Shown in pieces: positions 25,101 to 36,999 of a DNA stretch of 64,000 nt; the stretch's first letter is position 1; each line of letters starts with the position of its first letter. This DNA is from Epiperipatus broadwayi (taxonomy: Eukaryota; Onychophora; Udeonychophora; Euonychophora; Peripatidae), in the NCBI GenBank assembly GCA_028023455.1, contig JAQFVV010012509.1, positions 2,110,001-2,174,000 on the forward strand, in the 5' to 3' direction. A program made the translations under genes and the position numbers. Under the pieces are notes generated by a model that did no database searches, was not told where the DNA came from, and worked only from the letters and a program-made list of their open reading frames with translations.

Positions 25101-25180
25101 AGTAATCGAACCTATTTACTGTTTTATTTTGTACATATTTAGTTAATTATCTAACTATTCTTAACTGGCGAATAATGGTT
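22107..25180 (-). mobile_element. GC-richer repeat-derived region, - strand orientation of the ATATTGTRCCRGTC family
   Basis: The left end TATTGTGCCGGTC (22107-22119) and the next ~140 bp align with the copies at 28199 and 61354. The homologous part includes AAGTACCTTGAATCC and CTCTGCCCTATTTGCC. Beyond it, shared landmarks weaken, but a block around 24366-24440 with GGATTCAAATCC parallels 30117-30160 in the copy at 28199. That suggests a unit of roughly 2-2.4 kb. No intact ORF was seen. A TA-rich microsatellite is at 24740-24770. The right limit is not defined. Confidence 0.5.
22853..23290 (-). pseudogene. Possible decayed coding stretch, unrecognised
   Basis: On the - strand one frame runs from above 23290 to 22853 with a single in-frame TGA at 23110-23108. 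It includes IVILNVLESGCKITLGT and, after the stop, ILDSYIRQTDPAYVCRGNRS. The patch is GC-richer than its surroundings, which by itself makes longer frames likely. No domain is recognised, and other frames are also fairly open. Confidence 0.25.
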
Positions 25181-25378
25181 TCAGGATAATTTCTTTTCAT
25201 TTGAATGTTGATGCATTGGCAGTAAAATATTATAATGTTTTGCAATCACTTCAGAGGGAGTGGCTATCACATTATCTTTTTAATTTTATATTAAATAATA
25301 TGTAGTTTTAGATTGCTATATATATTTTTATAACTTTAGAATATTTTTAAAAATAATAATTTTTATAATTTTGAACAG

Positions 25379-26095
25379 GTTCACCAGATCATAAAGTCTC
25401 TATCAAGTCTTCTGATAATTTAATATCTTCACATAATATTTCATTAGATAATTCAATTACTCCTTCTCGTTCTCCAGCAGTCACTCCTATTCATTTCCCA
25501 AATATGAATTCAACTTGTAATGTGATTATTAATCCTCCACTTTCATCCCATGTTTCTACAACAGCTAATAGTACACACCATCTTTCCTTATCACCACGAC
25601 CGCAATCTGCATCACCTAGACCTGTTCATGGCCAAGGTATTATGAGTTTACCAATTCGAACACAAGCAATTACAACTTGCCCAAATAATATTATGCAAGG
25701 AAGACCTATAGTTAAAGGTAGTCAGGGTAATGATGGTCTTCTTTTAGCTTCTACAAATAAAGGACCTGCAAGTACATCACAAAGTTTTAGCATACCAAAT
25801 CAAATGATACAAACCAATAAATTATATGGTGGACCACCTGCAACTGGTCAATTACCTAGAGTTAATCAAAAAGAACTAAATACTGTGGATGTAAATAAAT
25901 TGCTTGAACAGCAGCGTCTTTTGCAGCAGACTGCCCAGCGTCAATTAAGTACTTCTCCAATGAACCCTTCTTCAGCAACTCATCCTGCCTTTCCAGTGTC
26001 TATGACTGGCCGTACACCCATGCATTCAGGAATCATCCGTCCAGGAGTCGCCACTCCTCAAGCTACCATGCTTTTCAGAAATATGGTACATCCTG
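25379..26095 (+). CDS. EIF4ENIF1: 4E-T exon c, largest visible exon (Ser/Pro/Gln-rich)
   Basis: The acceptor is TTTTGAACAG before 25379 and the donor is CATCCTG|GTAGGT. The exon is 717 bp, phase 1 at both ends. Joined to the previous exon it reads KSFGSPDHKVSIKSSDN, and it ends MLFRNMVHPG. The region is low-complexity and predicted disordered: Ser/Thr/Pro-rich at the start, QGRPIVKGSQ in the middle, then a Gln-rich stretch (LLEQQRLLQQTAQRQL) and a Pro/Thr-rich end. Long disordered, Q/P-rich middle regions are characteristic of 4E-T, where short motifs contact decay factors; which partner binds here cannot be told. The ATG at 25504 is internal. The open frame continues to 26115, but the last 20 bases are intron. 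Confidence 0.92.
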
Positions 26096-26168
26096 GTAGG
26101 TTTAACATTTTTTAAATATTACATATGCAGTTTATATGTTTTTAGAAATTATTTACTTTTTTAGAATT

Positions 26169-26437
26169 TAATGCACTTGCGCTTTGTAGATGTCACCATA
26201 TAAATGAATACTCCCACTTTTCAAACACAAGATAAAGTCTTTGGGAAAAGTAATTTAAAATGATCAATTAACAACTTCACACTCTCATTTTCAAACACTT
26301 AAGATTTGCCCATGCATATACGTTTGGGTCGAAAAGATAGATGGATTCATTCTATCTTTTCCCAAAGATTTTATCTTGTGTTTGAAAAGTGGGAGTATTC
26401 ATTTATATAGTGACATCTACAAAGCGCATGTGCATTA
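26169..26437. mobile_element. Palindromic MITE with TA target sites
   Basis: ATGCACTTGCGCTTTGTAGA at 26171 is complementary, with few changes, to the right end at about 26416-26435. The arms continue through CTCCCACTTTTCAAACACAA and its complement. TA flanks both ends (26169-26170 and 26436-26437). It lies about 75 bp downstream of the exon c donor. Confidence 0.88.
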
Positions 26438-26555
26438 GCTTATTGGCTTATTGGTATTACAGTTTATAAAAACATTGAGCTATATAAAATAAATGTCTTG
26501 TTTATATAGAATTTATAAATAATATAAAAACTCTGTCAGATAATGAAAATTATTG

Positions 26556-26790
26556 TACACAAATAAAGCGTGATAAACAGAGCAGCCAAAATGCAAAAAA
26601 TATTAATTATAAACAACAATTTGCCAAGCACTTTCGGTACTGTATACCAGAATCATGGCGACATATTCCAATCAGTTCCAATATGTCGCCATGATTCTGG
26701 TATACACTACCGAAAGCGCTTGACAAATTGTTGTTATAATTAATGTTTTTTGCATTTTGGCTGCTCTGTTTATCACACTTTATTTGTGTA
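26556..26790. mobile_element. Palindromic MITE with TA target sites
   Basis: Ends CACAAATAAAGCGTGATAAA and its complement (one difference) lie inside TA dinucleotides at 26556-26557 and 26789-26790. The arms pair almost completely, for example ACCAGAATCATGGCGACATA with its complement across a loop of about 16 bases. It is one of the best conserved palindromes in the window, which suggests recent origin. Confidence 0.9.
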
Positions 26791-28198
26791 GAATCATTTT
26801 TATATAAGATTTAAGATATTAAAATAGTTATTTATATTATTAAAGATGTTTTTATTAGTTCTGTCAATGATTATTCTCTTTTTTTTTTTACATGTAAAAG
26901 TTTCCTTTATCCACACAGAAATTCTTAATTTTTTTATAGTTTTATTATATATATAATTTTTTTTTATAAAGACTACTTAACAATTTAATTCTTAAACACA
27001 GTAATAATAGGAAAAGTTCAATATAATCAAACCCACAAGCATTATGAACGTTTCATTACTAGAAGAATTATTTGTTCATGAGGTGTTTCTCTATGAATGA
27101 AGGAACCTGGCTGGTTAGTCATTATGACATATAAATTGCAACAATGACATATAAAAATAATTGAATGATTTATTGCTATGGAGTTTATAAAGTTTTTGAT
27201 CACTCAAGTGACAGAACTAAGTTGTAATCGATGGATCTTGATTTCCAGAGTCTGCCATTCAACTGCTGCACGAAATCGTACAGACACATAATACCAATGA
27301 TGTTCTTATCATTAATTGCATAAATTATTTCATAGCTTAATAAATGAAATGGTGATATATCCACAATAAATTTAAACGATTATGTCAATATTGAAAACTT
27401 TTGTCAAATAAAAAAATTTTTATATATATATTTTTTATTAAAAAAGAGAATCTGAACATAATTACATTTTCTGTTTATAATTAGAATAATTATATATTTT
27501 CCATATTGATAGATAACACTCAGTTATCAATATGTGGATTTAAAGGATATAGATATGTTCATAATTTTTATTATCGGCGAAATGTAACCACTGCAATATA
27601 CTAAGCATTTTTCTTAAAAAAAATGTTAATGTTATAATTTAATTTTAATTCAATTAAAAATAGTACATTTTTATTAACCCAATGAATACTTTTGATTTCT
27701 CCTGCCCTAGTTAATATTTGAATTTGCTGTTGAAGAGAATAAAATTAATGATGTATAATATAAGCATAAATTTCTCTCTTTTTTTCATCATTAAAAAGTT
27801 GAATAATGACACATCTTTCATTTCTTTTTTTTTTTTTCTTTTTTATTAATTTGTTTTGCAAACAGATGTAAGAGTTAATCAATATATAAAAAATATAAAT
27901 GAAAGAATTAAAATACTTGATAAAAATATCTTTTGATAAAACTCTGATTGAACGCATCTATTGCATAATTAAACTGCAACTCATTTTTATATTTATATTT
28001 TTAAATTTTTTCTTAATCATAATTTAGAATATAAATTTAAATGTAAATATTGAAATGATAAAATCATTTCCTTTGATTATAGATATCCATTATTTCATAG
28101 ACAGACAGAGATGGAAAGTGTACAATAGCATAGATATCTATTCTTTGAAGACAAGCTAGGAAAAACAAGGGAAAGATAGTCATTTGAATATAAAACAT

Positions 28199-30300
28199 AT
28201 ATATTGTACCGATCAAAATTGTATGTTAACTCAACACAATTCACAGCCTGGTTAAAAGTATCTCGAATCCAACCATACGTAAGATCAAAGATAAAAAATA
28301 CTTATGGATTCTGCCCTGTTTACCCACTCTCTAAATCTGCAAACTAATTAACGTTTTTGAGGCAAGCAATTAATCTTTTCCACACTCCGGGCCACTAGCA
28401 TCAATGGTGAAGCATGAGCCTCAACTAATTCATATGTCTAACTCTAATTATTAACTTTAATTAGTCTATCTATTAACTTAAATATGGAAATGGTATGGGT
28501 GTGACCTTGAGTCATCAGATAGCAGCACAATAATTAATTAGAAAATACTAATTTTAGAATGAATGAATAAAGACGAACCACAGGTAGCTTAAATTCACAG
28601 ATATATATTTAGTAAAACATTTTTATAATTTGTCTAATGTCTGTTTTGATTTCATAAATTATTTAACAGAAATTTCTATTCTGTCATTTATTATGTGTCT
28701 GGCAAGAGAGTGGTATAGTTTATATGCCAATCTAACAAATGTAAACGATTATCGATTTGTGGGAAACGCTCGCCCAAGTCTGAGATATATGAAATGAATA
28801 TTTTCAGAGCTTATTTTAAACATAACTTATTATGAGTGAAATTATTCTAAGAGAGAAATAATCAACTCAAGTTATAGGAATTGAGGTCGAAGAGTGTGAT
28901 ATATTTAAAATATAAATGGATCGCAATATTCGCAAATAAATATTTCAAGATTTAAAATACCTAAATTAATCAGATCCTGGTCAATCTGCCATGATGTGCT
29001 CAGACAAAGTAAAGTGAACAAAAGCCAGCATTCGATATTACATTACCAGCATAGACTCAATTCACCTGTCCCATTCCTGTGACGCCAAGAAATAACGAAA
29101 AAATAGTCTGCCACTGGCAAACTTAAAATATTTCAGGTAAAAGTATGAGAATCGCCAAGGCTAGCTAAGCTCTGCTTATCCCAGGTTTTCCCATTTTAGC
29201 TTTCATATCCTGATAAATCATGGCCAGTGAAATTATCACTTGGTCCAGTTTTGATCTTGTGACAAAGAACAAAAGACAAGTAATCAAGCCAAATGCCGGC
29301 AAGGCAAAATACGAGTACTGGAAAATATATAATAGCATTTAAAGATATAATTGTGCTGAGCTGAAAAGATTACACAAATGTAATATGGATTGACCAAGGT
29401 CAGACTCACAAGAATAAATAAGCCTTAATTATTATTATGAATATTTTAAACGAGCGACACGTCTCTCCCCTTCAACACAAAATCCCACTAACATTTCAAA
29501 TAACATTCTATTTCTCTCATTATTTAGCACGCATATAATTTTTATAAACCCCATCCCTTTCACTCTTTAAAAATGAAATAATTATTAAACTAAATAAAAC
29601 CTCATGCTTGAATCTAGCGTCTCCCCACAACTAAACCGTGTACATATAAATATCTTAAAAAAGCACATAATAATATAAAATGGTTTCATCTCGACAAAAT
29701 AAAGGTTGCTCTAAGTATTAATTATTCATTTTTATTTATCGACAAATGTTGGTCGGGAAATAGGAAGCACAATATTTATCTAAATAAAATTTTTGTCGAG
29801 ATGGAACAAATTTGGCATATATTCATTTCATTTTAGTAATTAATAATATTTTCTAAACGGCATTAAAAGGAAGTTTAACATTAAGAGGCATAACGTTTAG
29901 ATAGATAGAAAGAGAGCAAAGGCATTAGATTTTTAAGTAATAGCAAGTATAGTTTACAGAATAGTAAGTTAAATATTTTAAATTACATTATGGGGATTAC
30001 ACTTTAGAAGACATTAAATTTAGCAGGGTTTACATTACTGGGTCACTGAAGAATAAATTAGGCAGTTAGAAATAACAAATTGGAAACATAGTACCTAATT
30101 TATTATGAGTCCGTGTGGAGATTTGAATCCCACGATGAAAACTGAATTTCTGCGCAGACATAGTTCGCTATATATTTGAATAAGAGAGTTCAGCAGTTCA
30201 TTTTTATGAGGTTTCTCCAACTTATGGTATTTTGATGATCATATTTAGGACATGGGAGACGGGCAGGTCAACACCATCTACTCTGCTACCATGCTTCGGA
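28199..30300 (-). mobile_element. Second member of the ATATTGTRCCRGTC repeat family (- orientation)
   Basis: Starts ATATTGTACCGATC at 28201 and aligns with the 22107 copy over at least 150 bp: AAAAGTATCTCGAATCC against AAAAGTACCTTGAATCC, and TTCTGCCCTGTTTACCC against CTCTGCCCTATTTGCC. A block near 30117-30135 (GAGATTTGAATCCCACG) occupies the place of GGATTCAAATCC in the other copy. No ORF of substance. The interior is more complex and GC-richer than plain intron. Its right limit is estimated. Confidence 0.5.
29682..29808. mobile_element. Short TIR element (~127 bp)
   Basis: GTTTCATCTCGACAAAA at about 29683 is matched by TTTTGTCGAGATGGAAC at about 29791-29807 (one difference). It is nested inside the repeat copy at 28199-30300. 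It has no coding capacity. Confidence 0.7.
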
Positions 30301-30640
30301 ACATTTTTATCGATATTTTTAAAATTTGACTGATGTGGATTTGCCAGGCAATTGCTGACAAAAACTGTGACTGGCTGACCTCTATTGTTCTCTTTGGCTA
30401 TTTATACCTTTTTTTAAACTATTTTTGGGAAAAATTTTTTTTCATACACTCCAGGCTAAGTGGCTATGTTGGAATTCCGATGACCACAATTATCAACCTA
30501 AAATATATTTGTATTGTACTCTTGAGATCCACTCTCCCGATAAACCCAATGATTTAATTGTTTCAAATCTATTTTTAATTAATGTAGATTTGCAGAATTT
30601 ATATTTCAAATTATCTTTTCTATTTTAATTTTACTTTAAT

Positions 30641-30675
30641 TAGAAAATCCATTACCATTTTGTTAATGGATTTTC
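30641..30675. repeat. Small perfect hairpin
   Basis: GAAAATCCATTA and TAATGGATTTTC are separated by about 10 bases. It may be the remnant of a small MITE. Confidence 0.6.
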
Positions 30676-30830
30676 TTTTGTTTGACGTTACGGAATGTTA
30701 GTGAGGTTTATCATGAAAGCAAATCTCCAGAATAAAATACATTAAAAATTTATATGTTGATTTTTATAAGTTTTCGTCTATAATTCTATATAATTATAAA
30801 TTTATTTAAACGCATATTGATTGCGTAAGT

Positions 30831-31089
30831 AATATTCATTAAGGCTGTATCCTCAAGCACATGCATATAAAAATGTGATAGTAGGGACCTCTACAGGTCT
30901 TAAACCACAAGCTTACTCTTTTCTTCCAAAGAGTAAGCTTGTGGTTTAAGACCTGTAGAGGTCCCTACTATCACATTTTTATATGCATGTGCTTGAGGCT
31001 AGAGTAAGCTTGTGGTTTAAGACCTGTAGATGTCCCTACTATCACATTTTTATATGCATGTGCTTGAGGCTACAGCCTTAATGAATATT
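30831..31089. mobile_element. Palindromic MITE with one arm duplicated
   Basis: The left arm (30831-30919) begins AATATTCATTAAGGCTGTA and its complement ends the element at 31089. After a 10-base loop the right arm starts with a 71-bp block (30930-31000) that is repeated directly as 31001-31071 with one base changed. The arm sequences are otherwise almost identical, so both the insertion and the duplication look recent. Confidence 0.92.
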
Positions 31090-32835
31090 AATTCTATATA
31101 AATGTATTTGCGTATATAGCTATCTGGGCTCCTCTAATATTTATAATAAAAACATTTTAATAGAAAATTAGTACTTTAATAACTTATTTACTGGCCTAAA
31201 ATTTAAATGTAGATAAAATGGCAGACAGAAAGTTTTACAAACATCATAACATGCGTGGATCAGGCTTGATCCTTGTCTAGCAATCTAGAAAGATGTGAAG
31301 CATGGATCTAGCCTACAGATCCTATTGCCTCAATATATATATATTGTACCACTAATGAATAGCGCTCCATATAAAATTGTTGTTTGCAACTATTAAGATA
31401 AAATCGCATATTTAAATAACAGAAAGATTTTGAAATTAAAATATCTCATTTGAAAAAAGAAGAAATTATAAAAGTTTAAAGAGTTTTTTATTATTAGTTT
31501 AAAACAGTTTGCTAAAAGTCAGTAGTAATGTTTACAAATTACTTAATAGAGGGGGAGAAAATTTAACTTGGTAAAAACTAAACTTTAGAATAAAATAAGA
31601 AAGTGTATTTAGAAAATTTAATTTTATTAAAAGAAAAGGCAGTTAGCCAGAGGGGGCATGTAACTGAGAAAATTTAAAAATATTAAAGAAAAAAAAATCG
31701 TTAAAACTAAAAAAAAAAAATTACTCTTTTCATTTATTTAAAATAAAATAAATATATGTGTGCGTAAATAACGAATTGATTGTAAACATAAAGAAATAAT
31801 AAAATGTGTGCATGTTAAAAAAAAAATATGAAAGTTAAATATTAAAAATAAATGAAAGTTTATAAGTAAAAAAATTCCCTCAAAGATTGCTTATATTCAT
31901 AAGTTACATAAAATGGGATTAGCGATGGCTACTAATTAAAATCCATAAACAACAGGATTAAAGAATTTAATCAAGAAAAGTAGTGGACAAATTTAAAAAC
32001 TAATTAAAAAGGGATAACAACAAGATCCTCATATAAATAAGCCTGAAAATTTCGTCAGACAGTCTTTTTCACATCTAGTCATCTGTTATACGTAGTTTTT
32101 TAAAGACAATGCAGTGTTAAGTTGAAAGTCTGAACATGTGGCCAGACTCCAGCCTCAGTCTGACAACATCAGCAGTCTACTCGATAGAAGCCATGCCCGT
32201 TTAATAATTTAAAACCACCAGAAGGTGTCTAACTGCCTTGAGTAAGAAATAGCCCGAAACTGCTATCGTTAGGACTGCATCAGGAGCCTAAAATCCAACC
32301 GGTTGGTAAAACACACGCAGCAGTAAATAAGCTGAAGCCACCACATTCTAAAATCTTATACGTAATAACATTCTCTTATTTCAATTTTGATATTAATTAA
32401 TGTTGCCATTGCAATCTTTGAAGCCTCCCAGAGTCAGTTTAATAAATGAACTCTATAGCCGCTTAAAATGAACTATTTATGTGCTTGCTTGAATGCTTGT
32501 GTTTATTTTAATGTTTTATGTTAAATTACATTATTATTGTATGTTATTAAGAATGTGTGTGTGGGTATTATAAATAAAATTATTGCTTATTTGAGAAAAA
32601 TTTATGAGTTTACAAATTATAGTAAGCATTTTAGTTAAATAAAGTATTTGTTTATCAATTAATGTCAGTCAATTCTGTTACTCATACCACTAATTAAGGC
32701 AGCAATTTATTATATTATTCTTTTTGATTGAGCTAGTTGGGATTTCTTAGGCGCTTAGTTAGTTTGCTGTCATTCAGGGTATGTTATTTATTTTTATAAT
32801 TAACTGGCGCCTAAAGTTATACTTTGAAACAAAAG

Positions 32836-34515
32836 TGGGTAATCATCTGAAATCCGGGCAAGGCCACTTGGGGCGTTGTTTATGTGTACAAAACACATAA
32901 AAATGTCATTTCCATGGCCGGCCTTACAGCTAATACAACATTTAATATTGTATTAACCCATTTATGCCTAGGCCACTTTACATGAGATTGCACAAAAATA
33001 TTATGGCCCGTTTTGTGCTTCAAAACTATTTACGCGATTTGTTCTATTCATAGCTGATTACCGTATCGCTTGAGGATGTTTGAATTTCAAGTCGGTACAA
33101 CTTTTCAAATCTCTGTAATAGAATAATGTCATTTCTTTTTAAATAATGTTGTCAATTACTAATAATTGTCATATGGTCCCACCCTTCCCTAAAAAAATGT
33201 TAATATGTAAAAAATTGGCAAAGTGTATGTTCAAACATGCTTCAACAAAGCTCACGCGCTAAGTCACGTTTCAGCGTGGAAAATATTCGAGATCACTAAA
33301 AGGTCTGAGAAGAACATGCAATTTTTAAACTTTTCTTCAGAATTGCCGAGTACAGAAAGTGTGTGACATTGTGTCCTTTTTTTCAGGCACATAATGTCCA
33401 CTTTTTATTACAGCACTAAAATAATACATAATTTTAAAAAGTCCAAAGTTTGTGTCCTTTTTTTTTTCATTTCATTAGAAATTGACAAGTATTTGGATGA
33501 TATTTTTTGCAGCGGGGTTAAAATAAATGACTATTTTTGTTGACTTTTTGTTAATAATAACAAAGTACGAAATCCCCCCCCCCCCCAAAAGCAGTTTATT
33601 GTAGAAGGCCAAAAAAAAAAAAAGGTAATTCAAACGAAATATAAATAAAAGTAAAAAGTGAGAAAAAGTTGTTTAAAAAAAATATATAAAGTAAATTATT
33701 GACTTTTTGTTACAATTCTTTTTCCGAGTGTGGGTGTTTGAAAACAATTTTTTACTCGCCAAAAACACAGAAGTAAATTTTGATTTAATATTAAGAAAAA
33801 CAATTATGTCAACCAAAAAGAAAAAAATTCGAAATAAGTCCCAAAGTTGATTATCTTTTTTCAGCGCTGTTAAAATAATTTACTATTTTAGATGACTTTT
33901 TGTTAATAATTACAGTACAAAATCTCCCCAAAAAGCTGTTTATTGTAGTAGCCAAAAAGAAGAGGCTAATTCAAACGTAATATAAATCAAAGTGGAAAAA
34001 AGTTGTTTAAAAAAAAGTAAAATTATTGACTTTATGTTACAATTATTGATCTGAGGGTGGAGGTGGGGATTTCAAAACAATTTTTGATTTAATAAGAAGA
34101 AAAACAATTTAATCAAGCAAAAAAAAAAAGGTAGAACAAAGTCGAAACAAGTCCCAAATAATTATCCCATTATATTTTTTCGGCGTGGTTAAAACAACTT
34201 TTTTCATCGTGAAACAGTCCAAAGTTTTAATTAAAATTCAAAAAATTAAATGAACAAAATTTGTTGGATAAATAAAAATATCAGATTAAAAAAAAAAAAA
34301 ACAACGAAAATGAATATAAAAATTTATTTAATAAAAAAGAAATCATGTTGTAAATGAAATAAAAAATTTGTGGTTTATAAACAACAAAAAAACAAACAAA
34401 CATGTTGTATAAAAAAACAGTTGCGGCGGCGGCGGCCCGGTAATGTTATATTTGATTGATTTTTGTATAGCATCAACGCCCCAAGTGGCCTTGCCCGGTT
34501 TTCAGACGATTACCC
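32836..34515. mobile_element. 1.68-kb TIR element related to the one at 142-1905
   Basis: The ends form a ~43-bp inverted repeat with few differences: GGGTAATC, then TCTGAAA, then CCGGGCAAGGCCACTTGGGG and CGTTG, at 32837-32878 and 34473-34515. CAAAAG occurs just outside each end (32830-32835 and 34515-34520, overlapping the end by a base), so the target duplication is uncertain. There is no transposase. The interior has two diverged copies of a ~350-bp unit (33540 and 33893, each with GACTTTTTGTTAATAA and CAGTTTATTGTAG or similar) and a 13-C run. The right subterminal part (GCCCGG, then TTTTTG, AGCATCAAC) resembles the 142-1905 element. Confidence 0.82.
33540..34070 (+). repeat. Two diverged ~350-bp tandem units inside the TIR element
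   Basis: Both units run GACTTTTTGTTAATAAT, then a C-rich AAATC(C)n run, then CTGTTTATTGTAG(A/T), AATTCAAACG and AAAGTTGTTTAAAAAAAA. They begin near 33541 and 33893. Internal tandem structure is a feature shared with the element at 142-1905. Confidence 0.7.
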
Positions 34516-36999
34516 AAAAGCATTTTGAATGATGTGTTGAATTTGGCACTCGAGAAGATCTGTGTCCTTGAAATGTAGTCATAGTTATGTATCTTATTTA
34601 GCTCGGCTTGGTAATAGGTACCCTCTGGGTTATTATGCTTCTCTGCCTAAGGGACCAGTGTGGACCAATTCTTAAATTGCAGTGGAGTAGATCGAATTTA
34701 TAATAAATAATTATCATATTTTTTATGTATAAGTGAGTCTTACAATTTGCTTTTCAAAAGTTTCTATTCCCATTAAAGAGTAAAATTTTATGCTATATAG
34801 TTTGTTTTCCTATTCGATATACTACCCCACCCAGTTCAATATATATTAAGAAAATAATCAACTCATAACACTAACAGATGTAAGCATGTGTTTTATGCTA
34901 TGTATATGTACATGCATATTTGTGGAAAATATTATTTATACATTGATAATAAAATATATATTAAGGATTCTTTAAAATGTTGTATATGATAATTTAAAAT
35001 ATTGTGTAACTTAATTTTAAATTTAATTATTTAAAAGATGTTTGATTAATATTTTAATCTTATAAAACACTTAATAAAAAAAATTGTTAATTGTATCTGC
35101 ACATTGGCTAAGTGTTATAATTGACAGTATTTTTAAAAAGTAAATAATTTAGAAAACCATGTTTAAGAAATTTATTGTTTGTGCTTTCTACAATTTGATA
35201 AGAAATGAAATTTTTTGCTAATGTGAACCAACTTTATTGGAAAACTCTAGAATGAATTAGGAACAGAATATTGTGAATGCTCTCTCTCTAAACAACGTGA
35301 CAAATAGACTAAAGAATTACATACAAAATTATCATTATAAATATATTGCAATAAATGACAGTCAATAACTAAGATACAAATATAGTACTAAATTAGGGTA
35401 TTAAAGAATAACTAATATTTATGACAATAAGCTCATTTAAGTTATATCAACATCTCTATTTGTCTTTTATTACCAATAAATTATATATATAAACTTTTAA
35501 ATTTATGAAAGAACTTTTGATATAGAAATTATAGGTATATTATTTATTGTCATTTTATATATTTCAAAATATTAATAAGTAGTGCATATTTACAGTAATA
35601 ATTAAATCCATTGAAATATTTAAGGTAAGTACAATTTTTGTTTTGATTAAAAAACTTTATGCAGGTTTATTTATTGATGACAATTAAAAGAATGTTGTTG
35701 TTTTTTTTAAGTAAATGGAATTATTAAAACTCTATTTCAAAAAAAAATATATATAATTGTACTTTGAATGTTATAAATTTGAATTTAAATAAATGAATGT
35801 AGTGTGAATGACCTAAATTTAAATGATTTTTTGAACTTCATTTTATGTGTCAAATCAGTGTTAAATGCTTCCTATAACTTTGTAGAATCTTGTTTAAAGG
35901 TAATGATGAAACTTAGTAAATGTTAATGCATAAATTCATTTGTTACTTATTTGTGATCTCCATAAAAAATGTTGAACTTGAGATAAGTGTGTGGCTAATA
36001 TGTTTTTTTATATAATCAATATTAGTAACAGGTGTGAAGATATTAAAATTAAAGTCTGAAATATGTTTCTATCATGTGTATATTGTTCTGTCTTGAGAAT
36101 AAAAATACAGGTGTGGAATTTCTGTTTATTTGTATTGATAATGATACGCATGTTTGCAGATGTGCATTCCTGCTTTTACGTTGAAAATAATTACACATGA
36201 ATTTATATACCCACAGTCATATTGTTGTTATGAATTACTTATCATATTGAAGCAGTAAATCTTAGCTTAAAATTGTGCTTCATGTTTCTACCTACTAACC
36301 CATATTCAAACCCCTATATCCCTTCCCGCTCCTTTTTGTTGTATATATATTTCATGTATATATTTGAGATACGCGCCTAAATTATAAAATTTAATGTTTC
36401 AATAACATGTTTTAAAATTATTATTAATTCTATTTATTAATTATTAGTTCTTTTTATTAAGTATTATAGATGCGGCTCAAATATATACATAGGAGCAAAA
36501 CTTACTAACAAAATATTGATGTTTTTAAATATTTATTATATGTCATTTTTAGCTTTTTCTTTTTAAATTGCTTGTTTTTCTATTAAACTATATATTTTTA
36601 TAAAATCCAATATGGAAGATGCAAGTGTTGTTAATTGTCTAAAAATAATTAGGGGTTGGAAGCACTATTGTTTTAATTTGGGGAAGGTATTTTTTAATTA
36701 AAGTTTTACTTAAAATAAATGGGATTAAGTAGATTAAAGATTTACTTGTGTTAAAAACATGTTGTCAAATCTATTTCTAATCTGGAAATAGATTTGATTT
36801 TATTTTTGGACATTGTCTTACAATTGCATCTTCAAAAACAACTGATAAAAGAAAAAATATAAAATGACTGAATTTTGAATCACAGGGGATTAACTATTAT
36901 TGAAAGGAGATTAGCTATTATTGAGAGAACTTATTGTAAAGATATTGTTAACGTCGCGGTGAAACTTAAAATGATGTAGTAGTAAATCCATCATTTCCT

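Larger units (their letters stand above)
8086..25378 (+). other. 4E-T intron b (17,293 bp)
   Basis: A phase-1 GT..AG intron. It contains, in order, a MITE at 8498-8790, a Penelope-like element locus at 11105-13925, a hairpin repeat at 18855-18963, a 3-kb TIR element at 18966-21935, and a GC-richer repeat region at 22107-25180. The stretches 8800-11100 and 13926-18850 are A+T-rich and show no gene or structured repeat that I could support. They contain a (TA)n(GA)n microsatellite at about 18650-18680. The short open frames at 16024, 17115 and 17388 look incidental. Confidence 0.85.

Noticed and set aside
27745-27957. 70-codon - strand frame with a Lys-rich run
   Set aside because: The Lys run is a translated poly-T tract on the + strand, and nothing else suggests coding.
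31342-32836. A ~1.46-kb LTR starting TGTACC followed by a primer-binding site (CTGGCGCC near 32806)
   Set aside because: Only seven bases resemble a tRNA-Lys-type primer site, the supposed LTR does not end in CA, there is no second LTR and no gag-pol frame follows. Similar TGGCG strings occur by chance elsewhere.
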